DNA from: Mytilus trossulus
Taxonomy: Eukaryota; Mollusca; Bivalvia; Mytilida; Mytilidae
NCBI RefSeq assembly: GCF_036588685.1
Contig: NC_086378.1
Location: 30,605,578-30,669,577, forward strand
Length of the DNA: 64,000 bases
Reading direction: 5' to 3'
Shown: one piece after another, positions 21,401 to 30,895 of the stretch
Numbering within the stretch: the first letter of the stretch is position 1
How the letters are laid out: each line of letters begins with the position of its first letter
Program-made: the position numbers and the translations under genes
Notes under the pieces: generated by a model
The model's database searches: none
Told to the model about the DNA's origin: nothing
What the model saw: only the letters and a program-made list of their open reading frames with translations

Positions 21401-23176
21401 CTAAAATATGTCTACATACTTCTTGCTTAAGAATATATATGTTTAGGTATTTATTTTGAGTTATGGGAAAAGTTAAAGAGGGTCTTAGTAGCAGTGTTGG
21501 TAGGGTGCCTTGGTCATCTTTTTTTGTATTCTTTATTTTTGATACAATTTTTCAGTTGCTTTATATCCTAAAATTGTGAATTTACTGAGCACAGCTGTTT
21601 TGTACTGTATTGCCATTAAGCACAGCAGGTGTAGAAAGGTGAAACTGGTAAAATGTGGCAGACCATAGAAACAGTATGAAATAGGTCACCTTTCAAAACA
21701 TACTGCATATAAAGTTCAACTGTGCCAAGCAATGATAAAAAAAACTTGTGTGACAACCTGCTTGACAAGTTTTTCAGCCTTAAAAGTAGAAAGATAGAGT
21801 TCTATATGGGCTAATGATGTTGTTCTTGTATAACCTGTGATTCAACCAATAAACACAAATGTTTGATTAACATCTTTAATTAAAATATGCCCTTTTCATA
21901 TTATCATATCGCGCGTTAAATGCCCTTTTTCAGGATTGGCACCCTGCCCTTTTGAAAACCTAGCTTGAACACTGATGAATCTTTAGTGGTTTGTAATTGT
22001 ACAGCCTAAAGAGTAAATGTGTCAATCTGTTGTGTTCTTGTATCTAATTCAGTAATTGTGTATTAAGTAGATCTGTTAGGTAAACGAGTACAAGAATGAA
22101 GATCATTAGATGGTGAATGATTTTGTTGAAGGAGATGATACATGTGTGTGTTCTTATTAGCCTTTTCTCAAGAGTTGTTCAATTGGCCTTTATCATGTTT
22201 ACTAATGAGAAAAGCCCATACCGCATTAGTCCAAATAATTATGACGTCTTGAAAGGCTATTATAAAAAAAAAAATTGACGCCTTACATCGACGTCATAAC
22301 GCCAAACTCATATATTCAGTTGGACTTTGAGAAGGAATTTACTGCTTTGTTAAAACGTTTAGCTGATTTCTCCTAAAGATGCTTCATTTTAGGTGTATAA
22401 AATATATTTTTGAACCAAACTCGGTACATTTTCACTGACCTGAATTTCCGGATAATGTAAAACAATGGTTCCGGAAATTCGTGTTTTACCGAGTTTGGTG
22501 TAAAAATTATTTTATAATCTCCTTAAAGGAAATCAGACAAACGTTTAAAAAAATGCAGTCTACATGTTCCCGCCTCGGATGGAATTGTTCCTTATATTGT
22601 TATTTCTGTAGGGATTAATTGGAAATATATTGAACAAACAAACACATAAAAGGAAAGAATTTTTATATATGCATTTAGTTTTAGCCTTCAAAGAAAATTT
22701 GATGGCTAAATTGGGCCTCAAAGTTGAGAGCAAAATATGCTCTCAAAGTCCAACCGAAAATGGTGGCTTCAGCATTATGATGTCGACATAAGGCGTCAAA
22801 GAAAAAAATTATAATAGCCTTTCAAGACGTCATAATTATTTGGACTATTACTATAAAACATTTCATGATTTGATTCTACCCGTCTACACCAACGACGGGT
22901 TGAAAAACCCAACAGGCCAACTTTAAGAGTTTCTTCTACCTGTTTAAACAATTTGATGTCTCATGACATATAAAACAATATCATTCACTGGACCGAAAAT
23001 TATAAAATTATTTGTTTTACAGGTCTCGTGCAAAGGGCTGGTGGACTTAGACTAAGGTGCAGACTGCACTGGTATGTAAGGGTTTACAAAAGCTGAAAAA
23101 TATAGAAACCTCTGATTGCTTTTGGTGCAACTTCGGTGGCTAAACGACTGCCAAATTTGACCAATTTTTGAGCCAT
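15330..23176 (-). CDS. ATP5MG: Mitochondrial ATP synthase subunit g (F-type, membrane domain)
   Basis: Three minus-strand exons, 23110-23176, 17307-17467 and 15330-15473, join in phase to a complete 123-residue protein. Subunit g belongs to the Fo membrane part of ATP synthase in the inner mitochondrial membrane, where with subunit e it supports dimer formation and cristae shape. The diagnostic stretch is RFWHYAKVELRPP in exon 2, matching the 'FW.YAKVEL.PP' signature of the family. Exon 3 holds one membrane segment (CLEILFLFFIGEILG) with a GxxxG motif (GEILG) known to mediate subunit contact, followed by GYY. The start ATG lies in GCACCATGG, a strong translation context. The C-terminus runs about 14 residues past where vertebrate proteins stop (IPGAWTVHGEDQRKKH). 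Intron 1 is 5.6 kb, intron 2 is 1.8 kb; both host transposons. I am confident of the identity. Confidence 0.93.
15563..16376. mobile_element. piggyBac-type MITE in ATP5MG intron 2
   Basis: Ends are CCCTTACCATG and CATGGTAAGGG, an 11 bp perfect inverted repeat, with TTAA immediately outside each end (15559-15562, 16377-16380). TTAA duplication with CCC..GGG ends is the hallmark of piggyBac elements. 814 bases, no transposase frame; the short frame at 16024-16209 has no support. Non-autonomous. Confidence 0.88.
16381..17306. other. ATP5MG intron 2, remainder
   Basis: AT-rich intron sequence with no recognised repeat or exon. Confidence 0.5.
17307..17467 (-). CDS. ATP5MG: ATP synthase subunit g exon 2
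   Basis: Acceptor TTTTTTCCAG, donor GTAAGT. 161 bases, encodes TSEFAKVRGGRFWHYAKVEL then RPPMLTEFPVIQESINNIIR and GAKTKKFLTMPVR; carries the family signature. Confidence 0.93.
17468..18545. other. ATP5MG intron 1, 3' part
   Basis: AT-rich, no supportable exon. TTTTAAGGATGTACTTAGG at about 17758 resembles the end of the TTAAGGATG element at 50224 but no partner end is seen. Confidence 0.45.
18551..21974. mobile_element. CAGTG-ended DNA transposon (hAT-like), 3.4 kb, with nested insertion
   Basis: Left end CAGTGTTCCAGCTAGG, right end CCTAGCTTGAACACTG, continuing inward with matching GC-rich 'GGGCGC' and 'GCCCTTTT' blocks. The 5 bp ATGAA is directly repeated outside each end (18546-18550, 21975-21979). 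CAGTG ends suggest the hAT superfamily, although typical hATs make 8 bp duplications. No transposase frame remains. The interior between about 18940 and 21070 repeats TATTTCACAGG-like words more than ten times. A second element occupies 19888-20972. Confidence 0.8.
19888..20972. mobile_element. CAGGGGTGTGG-ended DNA transposon nested in the larger one
   Basis: A 15 bp perfect inverted repeat, CAGGGGTGTGGAAAT and ATTTCCACACCCCTG, with CAAAG directly repeated outside (19883-19887, 20973-20977). Inward of each end the word ACTTGTCC is repeated. 1085 bases, no transposase. The minus frame at 20707-20967 shows no domain. Confidence 0.88.
22229..22845. mobile_element. Palindromic MITE with GTCCAAATAATTATGACG ends
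   Basis: Left end GTCCAAATAATTATGACGTC, right end its exact reverse complement, both bordered by TA. The arms extend inward for about 220 bases with good pairing (GACGCCTTA, GTTGGACTTTGAGA, AAACGTTT..CTGATTTC), and the centre has ACCAAACTCGG..CCGAGTTTGGT around AATTTCCGG..CCGGAAATT. The right arm is split by about 110 unpaired bases (22580-22690). The whole element would fold into a long hairpin. Confidence 0.82.
23110..23176 (-). CDS. ATP5MG: ATP synthase subunit g exon 1
   Basis: Encodes MAQKLVKFGSRLATEVAPKA plus IR and one base. The donor is GTTTCT, a GT with weak following bases. The split codon G|TT gives Val at the junction, and the exon matches the N-terminal helix expected for this subunit. 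Confidence 0.88.
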
Positions 23177-23204
23177 GGTGCCCTTGAAATGTGAAATGTA
23201 GATT

Positions 23205-23245
23205 GAAAACCGGAAGTTACTTGCGGTATTTGACTTCCGGTAGAA
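23205..23245. promoter_or_regulatory. Paired inverted ETS-type sites in the ATP5MG promoter
   Basis: ACCGGAAGT at 23209-23217 and its reverse complement ACTTCCGGT at 23233-23241, 15 bases apart and 33-65 bases upstream of the start codon. ETS factors of the GABP/NRF-2 type bind this core and drive many respiratory-chain genes in animals; such sites often sit near the transcription start. No TATA box is visible. Function here is inferred. Confidence 0.6.
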
Positions 23246-23439
23246 TTCTTCATTGAGATTACTTTTCTTGAGAACTAATCAAGATACAACTAAATCAAAA
23301 AGTTTACAATAACAAAGCACCACAACGATAGGTTTGAATTTATTTATAAGCCTATTTGAAAAGCTCACTAGAGCTTGTGCTTTATGTAGTTTATTGAATA
23401 TCGACTCTAAATAAAACTTTTAATCTTGAATCTTCTTCT

Positions 23440-23870
23440 TCTTCTTCGGAAGTCCACCCTATTTGCAGGGTCACCGCATTAAGAATATCCTAGTTTTAGG
23501 TTAATTATTTAAAATGCGTAGTTATTTATAAAATAAATAATAAATAAAATTGTTAGGCTTTAATATGTACTTAGATTTAGTAAAACAAAATAATAAGGAT
23601 AAAAGGTAAAAACTAGTATTTACACTGTACATAGCATACTGTCACAAGATTAAAACACTATTTAGATTTAAAATTTAAAAAATGGATAAAACCTAAAGTT
23701 AATAAGAATATAGGAGTCCACTTATTAAAAGATAAAAATATGTTTATGGTTCATCTATGGCAGTGATGATAAAAAGTTTATCAAACGAGGTTCCTCATTA
23801 TATGTTTATATAAAATCTAAAAAACAATTAATTCATGTTGTAGATTTATTTTAAAGTCATAAGAAACCTC
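23440..23870 (-). mobile_element. LINE 3' tail fragment with (GAA)n end
   Basis: On the minus strand an AT-rich stretch runs into GCGGTGACCCTGCAAATAGG, GTGGACTTCC and then (GAA)5 GATT. A microsatellite tail after a conserved 3' block is typical of 5'-truncated non-LTR insertions. No coding part remains. Confidence 0.45.
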
Positions 23871-23884
23871 AAATCAAAAAAATA

Positions 23885-24415
23885 TAATGCATATGATTTT
23901 AATAACTCAATGGATAGTTTTCATTATAAAACTTATGTACATATACTTTTTTCTGAAGAAAATTCTTTAATTTATTCATATTTAGAAGAAGTTTACTTTA
24001 TTTGAATAGCTTCCTTCCAGCAAGCAATTCCCCCGACATATTTTCCGTATGCAAGGTGACCTCAGTGTGACCCATCTCGTAAAAATCCGGTGACCACAAT
24101 ACGCATGGATGTCCTTAAAATAAACTATTATCTGAATTTACATGTTAAACACGTGCTCAATTTCCATGCTTTTTGTTTATTTTTCGTCAATTGTTGACAA
24201 ACAGGTGACAATCGTTAAACTTCGGCTTCAAAACACGAACTTTAATTACCTGCCATATTTTCACAACAACACTGACCGATTGAAAAAAAAATTGACAATT
24301 ATACGAAATTTACACGAAAAAAATGAAAAATTCGAGCACAGAAGACTAAGTTTATGATGTTTGTATGCATTGGTTCAAGAATTGGAAGAACATTATTTTT
24401 CACCGGTCACTCGTT
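23885..24415 (+). repeat. Left arm of a large inverted repeat
   Basis: Pairs as reverse complement with 29205-29745. Well-matched blocks include ACATATACTTTTTTCTGAAG, CAAGCAATTCCCCCGACAT, TTTTCCGTATGCAA, AATAAACTATTATCTGAA, ACACGTGCTCA, GCACAGAAGACTAAGTTTAT and GTCACTCGTTTC. Arms are alike over about 530 bases with scattered substitutions and small gaps. Confidence 0.82.
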
Positions 24416-24439
24416 TCTTATGACTTTAACATGTATTAT

Positions 24440-24740
24440 AATTTTGTTATACTTATAACGTTGAGGCTCATATTAGATTTAAAATTTAACATTATCGTCT
24501 AGCAACAGATTTAATTCTCTGTTTATTGAATTTTTATATGGTTGGAATGGAACAATCATATATGTCATTAATAATCATGACGATAAGTCAATATTTATAC
24601 CCATTCTCATGACCGATACAAGCTAAATTTTAGATGATGTGACGTTCATCAGTAGGGAGTCGAGTACTATTGTTCATTATCCTTCACTGAATTCCAGGAC
24701 TCTTACAGTTAATATGCAGAGTGTAATTGTTATGTATATT
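24440..24740 (-). other. Probable LINE 3' UTR / loop sequence
   Basis: AT-rich stretch between the reverse transcriptase stop and the left inverted arm; no poly(A) or microsatellite tail is visible at its end. Confidence 0.35.
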
Positions 24741-27240
24741 TCACAATAATTCAGCTCTCTTGGTGTGTAATGCAAATACCCAGTCTTTGCAGATTCTTTC
24801 TATATCTCCTAATTGAGCTTTTGGTATCCGAAGGTTAGTGGAACTGTCAATTAACAATTGGAGTAGATCGTCATCAGATTTAATGATGTAATTGTAGTTG
24901 ATTTGATTTTCTATCAACAGATTTTTGAGTCTAATATGGTGAATTTTCCTGACTGAGTTAAGGCTTTTGCAGTTCATAAGAAAATGTTTATAGTCTTCTG
25001 TTTCTTCTGTACAAAGTTTGCACTGTGGAGATTTTGTTGAATCAAAGCGGTTGTTTATACTTTGAGTTTTATACGTTCCAGTGAGTATTCTGGATTTAAT
25101 TATGCCTTTATTAACATCTCTCTTGTTGTCTCTGACACTGCTCCAACACTTATTAGGATTTCGGAAATTCCATTTGCTTATTTCCATATGGTTTAATGAT
25201 GATTTTGTTTTAGCTATCTCAGACCATTTTGTTTTCCATGTTGAGTCTATCATATCGTGGGTCAATCTTTTCCAGTTTTTGTTTAGATTTAAGACTATCT
25301 CATGCGCAGAGGGCAATCCATATGCCTTGAGAATATGATCCACTTTTATATACCAGCTGTTGGAGTTATCATCTTTTGTTGCTAATTGTCTGATTCCTAT
25401 TTTGTATTCAATGGAATTTGTATCTTTTGAAATTCTAAGGAATAGAGAAATCATTGCCTTGTGGATGAGTTGTTCAATGGCTTCTGCTCCAAGCAAAATA
25501 TATATTGCAGCATCTGCAGTTCTTTGTGGCAGAGATAGCAGATGTTTAAATGTCTTTTTCTGGAAATTCTCTAATTTCAAAATATCAGCCTTATTAAAAT
25601 TCAATATTTCAAAACCATATAGCATTCTTGGTATGACAAATGTTCTCCACAGTTTATATGAAATCAACGGATTTACTCCATTTATTCCATGCAAGCCTGC
25701 TCCCATGAGAGAATACATGGTAGCTCTAGCGGTGGATATTCTGTTGACTACATTTGGGGAATTTCGGTCTTGTCTTTCAATACCCAGATGTTTTATGGTT
25801 TGTTTTTCGCTGATTTTCTCGTTGAAAAGTTCAAGGTTAAATTCTTTGCTCTTTTTGTTGATCAGTAAAATTTCCGTCTTTTTACTATTGATTTTTACTC
25901 TATCATTCTTTGTACAGCTTTCAATTATACGGAGTTGAGTTGAAGCATCCTGTTCAGAAGTTGCACATAGCATAATATCGTCTGCACATGTTGGACAACC
26001 TAAGTAATTGGTTCCGATCTTAAATCCAATATTTGTAGCTTCAAGTGTATCTAGGATATTCTTGTTGTATGATTTATAAAAGTTGGCAGATAATATACCT
26101 CCCTGCTTTACTCCTTGCTCGTTTGTGAAAGCCTGCGAGATACATCCTTGAGATTTTACTTGGGTTGATGTATTATTATACAACTCTCTGATCAGTAACC
26201 AGGTAGGGCCTGTAATTCCTTGGTGATAAAGTTTCCAGAAAAGATGTATGTGATCTACCACATCAAACGCTTTTTCTGCATCCAGAGTACTTAGTAATTA
26301 AAATTAGTTTTTCATTATTATCCTTTGCTTCATTTATTGCCTCGGTGATCAAAAGAGCAATGTTAATTGAGGAAGCGCCTTTTGTGAAACCTTTCTGTAG
26401 TCTATTTTGTTGCTTATTTAAGGTACCTTCGATTCTAACTCTTAAGCAGAGTTCTAAAACTTTGCATATGATAGAGATTACAGTTATTCCTCTATAATTC
26501 GATGGAATTGTTGGATCCTTGTCTTTTTTGTGGACTGGAGTTAAGAGTCCCTTTTTTATGGCAGCAGGTACATGTTTTGTATAGAAAATGTTATTGATAA
26601 GGGTTGTCAGGTAATCAATTAGAGCTATACCTCCGTATATAAGATGTTCTGAGGTTAGACCGTCTACATCTCCAGACTTCCGCTTTTTTAATTGTGAAAT
26701 AAGTTTTGAAATTTCAGAAGAGGTAACCGGTTGAACAGTTATGTCATCATTTTCGCATAAATTTACAATTGTTTCTGCGTCTAATTTGACCAGGTTGTCA
26801 TGTTCTTTATCAAAGAACGGATTGTCTTTTGTTTTAGCTAAATTTGCAAAATGTTCTTTAAAGAGTTCATTTATATCATCCGGCGTAGAAGCTTCTTTAT
26901 CTGGAGTTTGCAGCGTATGAGTGAATTGGGAGGAAGATGATCTTTGGGTTTTTATTAACCTGAAGAATAGTTCATTGTCTCTATCGGAAGCTTTCATAAT
27001 TTCTTCATGTAGCTGATTTCTTTTGTCAGCACTTTGTTGTCTTTGTATTGATCTTACTAACCGTTTAGAATCAAGCCTGTGTATACTATAGATGTTATCT
27101 TTTGAAGGGGGAGATCCTGCTTTTTTCCAGAGGAAGAATGCCTTTTTGGATTTACTAACGGCATTGGCAAGTTTTGGTGACCAACTTATCTTTTTCCTTC
27201 TATTAAATTTTGATTTTCTACGAATCTTGAATAAGCTCGC
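24741..27240 (-). pseudogene. Non-LTR retrotransposon ORF2 (reverse transcriptase), frameshifted and 5'-truncated
   Basis: Minus-strand coding from about 27240 to a TGA at 24741. The upstream part reads NYRGITVISIICKVLELCL and RLQKGFTKGASSINIALLI, standard early reverse transcriptase motifs. After a one-base frameshift near 26290 the frame continues LDAEKAFDVVDH, GVKQGGILSANFYKSY and TCADDIML, the catalytic 'xADD' box with Cys in place of the usual Tyr/Phe. Near the end CKLCTEETEDYKHFLMNC is the C-x2-C-x8-H-x4-C module. A TGA at 27241-27243 and loss of homology beyond show 5' truncation, so the endonuclease domain is missing. It would have reverse-transcribed its own RNA at the target; this copy is dead. 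Clade not assigned. Confidence 0.9.
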
Positions 27241-27359
27241 TCAATGTCCACTTTTCCAGTTATTGTTGTTGTTATCAAGGATTTGTCTAATTATACAAAT
27301 CCTTCAGTGTTGTTACCAATTATGTAACTTGATGTTATGTCCTTTAGGGGCCCTGTAAT

Positions 27360-27555
27360 GAGGGGGGAGGGGGGTGGACCTTTATCGGGACTCCGGGATC
27401 GGGTGTTTTTAAGCTCGGGATTTCGGGATTGTCCCTTTCGGGATCCGGGAATTCTTTTTTTCGCATTTCGGGACCTCGGGATTTCGTATTTTTAAGCCCT
27501 GGATTTCGGGATTTCGTGATTTTAAGCTCGGGATTGCGGGATCAAGACCCTTCCT
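27360..27555 (+). repeat. G-rich minisatellite, CGGGATTT-type
   Basis: About 20 imperfect repeats of (T)CGGGATTT with AAGCTCGGGATTTCGGGATT as a higher-order unit, starting from a GGGGGGAGGGGGG run and ending at CAAGACCCTTCC. Strongly G-biased on the plus strand, unlike the AT-rich surroundings. Confidence 0.82.
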
Positions 27556-27559
27556 AACC

Positions 27560-28230
27560 CCCCTCTGTAATTTGGAAAATAAAAATCTTCTATTCTATTC
27601 CATTACATTCTCCAATAGCCAAATTTTTACAAAGCCTAGGAAATTTTCAGCGTATTTATAAAAAGTGTGTTTTTAATATATTGCATTTTAATCACGATTG
27701 ATAATCTATTAAATGAGAGAATTTTGTATTTAATTTGTATCGATTTCATACATGCATGTACTTTCTTTTTGATATGTATGTTACCACAACCTACATATAC
27801 AACAATACACATATACGACAAAAGCAAAAAATATTCAACAAAACGTACGGGCAGTGAAAGTATTAGAAGAAAGCAGAGGAACGATTATTGTTATAGCAAT
27901 TTTTTTTAATGATCATTGATATCAACAAAATATATACCAGATCAAAAACGTTGAAAAGCAAACGATATGGACTTACGAAGAATAATATGCTTTAAAAAGA
28001 TACTACCGAACAGTACAACTACCCACTTGATAAAATCTCTTTTATACACGGAACAAATAACTGTCCATTCCTAGATTTATGTATTTCGGTTTTACCTGGG
28101 AGACTTCAAACTTAAATGATTTAAGACGAAAGGGACGATTTTTCGTTCCCTATTGTTAAGTTTTCCTTTTTGGTTAGTGATGTTCCTTTGGCACCATCTA
28201 ATGGCGTTCTTTTTTTATACTTAAATTAGA
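27560..28230. other. Intergenic, nothing recognised
   Basis: AT-rich; short frames on both strands lack any support. Confidence 0.35.
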
Positions 28231-28234
28231 ACGT

Positions 28235-28415
28235 TAGTTTTCTCTTGTGAATTGTTTTACATTTGTCATTTTGGGGGCCTTTTATAGCTGACTTTGCGAT
28301 CTGGACTTTGCTCATTGTTGAAGGCCGCCTGGTGGCTATTAGATCATTTCTGTGTCATTTAGTCTCTTGTGGAGAGTTGATTAATTGGCAATCATACTAC
28401 ATCTTCTTTTTTATA
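28235..28415 (+). repeat. Family A copy
   Basis: TTCTCTTGTGAATTGTTTTAC at the left, CCTTTTATAGCTGACTTTGC and GGAGAGTTGATTAATTGGC in the middle, ATCATACTACATCTTC at the right end. Confidence 0.7.
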
Positions 28416-28469
28416 TATAGAACAAAATGTAGCTTCATTGAAGCTACATTTTGTTCTATATATAAAAAA
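28407..28469. repeat. Perfect 31 bp hairpin with one-base loop
   Basis: Left arm 28407-28437 and right arm 28439-28469 are perfect reverse complements around T28438 (core TGTAGCTTCA / TGAAGCTACA). It forms at the right end of a family A copy. Confidence 0.9.
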
Positions 28470-28479
28470 AGATGATGTC

Positions 28480-29200
28480 AGTATCATTGAAAGTAGGATT
28501 TAGACTAGTCAAGGCACTATCACCGACATGTATGTTGTCTTATGGATGATCTCACTGCCTTTTAATCACAGTGAAAATGCATGTATGTGTAATTATAAGT
28601 GTTTAGGTTTTTATATTTCCGAATATCATAGATAAGCGTTTTGTTTTCTACTTTTTGGTCCAGATATAATAGGTAGGCATTTTGGTTTTTTTCAAATTTT
28701 TGGGTCCAGACAGGAGTTTTGTTCTCTATTTTTTATGTCAGATATTATAGATATATAGGCGTTTTTTCTACTTTTGAAAGTCCTTATTTTTCCATGGAGT
28801 ACATTTTAAATATGTTTTAATTGTGTTTGGAAAACTGTCATGTTCAACAATCCGATTTATTCCGTCAGGCTTGCTTTTGATTTGATTAGTATTTCTTGGA
28901 GCATTTTCAAATTCACGTACTTGTATTCTAATCAGTTTTGATGTACTGCAACTAAAAAGTAGTGATATTGTCATCTTGACAAATACGTCAACTTAAAAGT
29001 AAGTGTTATAGTTGTCTCGACATAAATGACACTTTCCATTTGATATTTTCGGATCATTTTTTCCAATTAGCCCTCAGTATGTCAAATATTTTGCATACTT
29101 CTCTTTACTGTATCTTTACCTTTCAATGCTCATAATATTGTTTTCCAATCCCAATCCCAGTTTTCATAATGCAAATTGTGTCCCAATATTTCCTCCTTCA
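28480..29200. other. Intergenic, nothing recognised
   Basis: Bases 28590-28770 repeat 'ATA TTATAGATA..GGCGTTTTGTTTTCTACTTTT' two to three times with drift. Otherwise featureless. Confidence 0.35.
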
Positions 29201-29204
29201 TTTA

Positions 29205-29745
29205 AAGTAATTTGAAACGAGTGACTAGTGAAACATAATGTGTATCCAATTCTTTAACCAATTCATGTATATATCATAAACTTATTCTTCTGTGCACGAT
29301 TTTATCACTTTTTACGCAAATATATCGTATAATCGTCATTTTTTACTCTCTCTGTCTGTTATGATTTAATAAATATGACAGCTCATTAAAAGCCGTGTTT
29401 TGACTCTAAAGTTTACCTGATTGTCACATAAAAGTAAACAATCAACAAAAAAACATGGATACTGAGCACGTGTTCAACATGTACATTCAGATAATAGTTT
29501 ATTTCAGTGACAGATCCATGCGTATTGCGATCACCGGATTTTTAAGAGAAAGGTTCACACTAAAGTAACTTTGCATACGGAAAACATGTCGGCGAATTGT
29601 TCCTGGAAGCAAGCAATTAATAAAGTAAACTTCTTCTTATTAATGTGGACAAATTAACGAAATTTCTTCAGAAAAAAAGTATATGTATAGAATTTTAATT
29701 ATGAAAACTATCGGGCCATCCATTTTGATATTAAAAAACATGCGT
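29205..29745 (-). repeat. Right arm of a large inverted repeat
   Basis: Reverse-complement partner of 23885-24415; the 4.8 kb between the arms contains the LINE fragment, the G-rich minisatellite and a family A copy. Confidence 0.82.
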
Positions 29746-29785
29746 ACATTTTTTTTTTTAAACTAGTACACAATGTATGGCAGTA

Positions 29786-30548
29786 GTCCTTTTGCGCCAA
29801 CTACTGTTTATCAGGGGAATCATTTGCTCCAAATTATTATTTTCAAATCTATCAATTGTGCCAATATTCGGAATTCCTGTACATATATCTATCATAAATA
29901 TTATTGATTAATATGTATTCTTATTTTTGGTTTAAAAAGTATCATATGTTGGAAGATATTTCACCATGAAGATGATCATCTGGAGAAAAATTACTTGAAA
30001 TGCATAAGACAGTCCATGTACAGAGATGGAAGAAAACGTATTGCTTTGTTGAATATTTAATACACGATATGCCAAAAGAGGAGAAAATAGAAGCTTTTAC
30101 TGATAATGTTTTAGCCACATATGTTGACCAAAAGAGAAGAAAATAGAAGCTTTTACTGATAATGTTTTATCCACATATGTTGATGGCACAGTGCTACGTT
30201 CCCACCATCCATATGGGCTGAAACTCTATCTATCACAAGACGTACCAGCAATGGAACAGAAGCATTGCACGGGAATTATTATGAACTGTTTTATGCATTT
30301 TATCCTTCAATGTTTAGGTGGTTTTTTTTAACAATAAAGTGAAGTTACAAGCAACTATATATACATACATCACATTGGGAAGTATGCATGCAGCAACATT
30401 TTCCGTGTAAACTGCTGGTTCCAAGTCCGAATAAAGAAGAAGGATTGTCATAAATGTTCTAATTGGCGCAGTCGTATGTTTTATTTATGGCGCAAATGAT
30501 ACCATGCAAACGCAGCATTGGAGATAAAAAGTTGTGGCGCAAAAGGAC
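29786..30548. mobile_element. MULE-like DNA transposon, GTCCTTTTGCGCCA ends
   Basis: Left end GTCCTTTTGCGCCA (29786-29799), right end TGGCGCAAAAGGAC (30535-30548). Pairing continues inward (ATCATTTGCTCC against GGCGCAAATGAT). The element encloses a decayed transposase tail on the plus strand. No clear target duplication. Confidence 0.72.
29980..30350 (+). pseudogene. Decayed MULE-type transposase C-terminus
   Basis: Bases 30196-30342 read TFPPSIWAETLSITRRTSNG followed by TEALHGNYYELFYAFYPSMF. The pattern 'W...RT.NG.EALH..YN' with an aromatic block is what follows the catalytic core in MULE/FLYWCH-linked transposases. Just upstream IEAFTDNVLSTYVDG lies in another frame, so a frameshift separates them. 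A 58 base tandem duplication (about 30070-30185) repeats the IEAFTDNVL part. Nothing functional remains. Confidence 0.6.
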
Positions 30549-30589
30549 GCATTTTTGGCGCAAACAGATATCTCCCCACTTTATTTAGG

Positions 30590-30727
30590 GGCCAGCTGAG
30601 ACCAAACTCCGTGTGCGGGATTTAATCGCTGCATCGGAGACCCATTGGTGGCTTTCGGCTGTTATCTGCTCTTTGGTCGGGTTGTTGTCTCTTTGACACA
30701 TTCCCGTGTTCAATTCTCAATTTTGTT
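30590..30727 (-). repeat. Family B copy
   Basis: Reverse orientation: GGGGCCAGCTGAGAC, GAGACCCATTGGTGGC, TTGTCTCTTTGACACATTCC, AATTCTCAATTTT. Confidence 0.72.
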
Positions 30728-30895
30728 TTCTCTAAATATCTTTTTTATTGAATGGTTCATCAATATTTTGTGTACAAGGGTATTGCATGATGTTCGACCT
30801 AATCACGTTTGGAGGGATGATAACAAATTAATGCACTATCGTTCGTATTTACCGAGGTTAATTGTTTATTTGTTTATTTGATACATTCTTTAAAG

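Noticed and set aside
24142-24357. 71-codon plus-strand frame in the left inverted arm
   Set aside because: The matching right arm does not keep the frame and no domain is visible; repeat sequence.
25360-25938. 192-codon plus-strand frame
   Set aside because: Exact antisense shadow of the reverse transcriptase.
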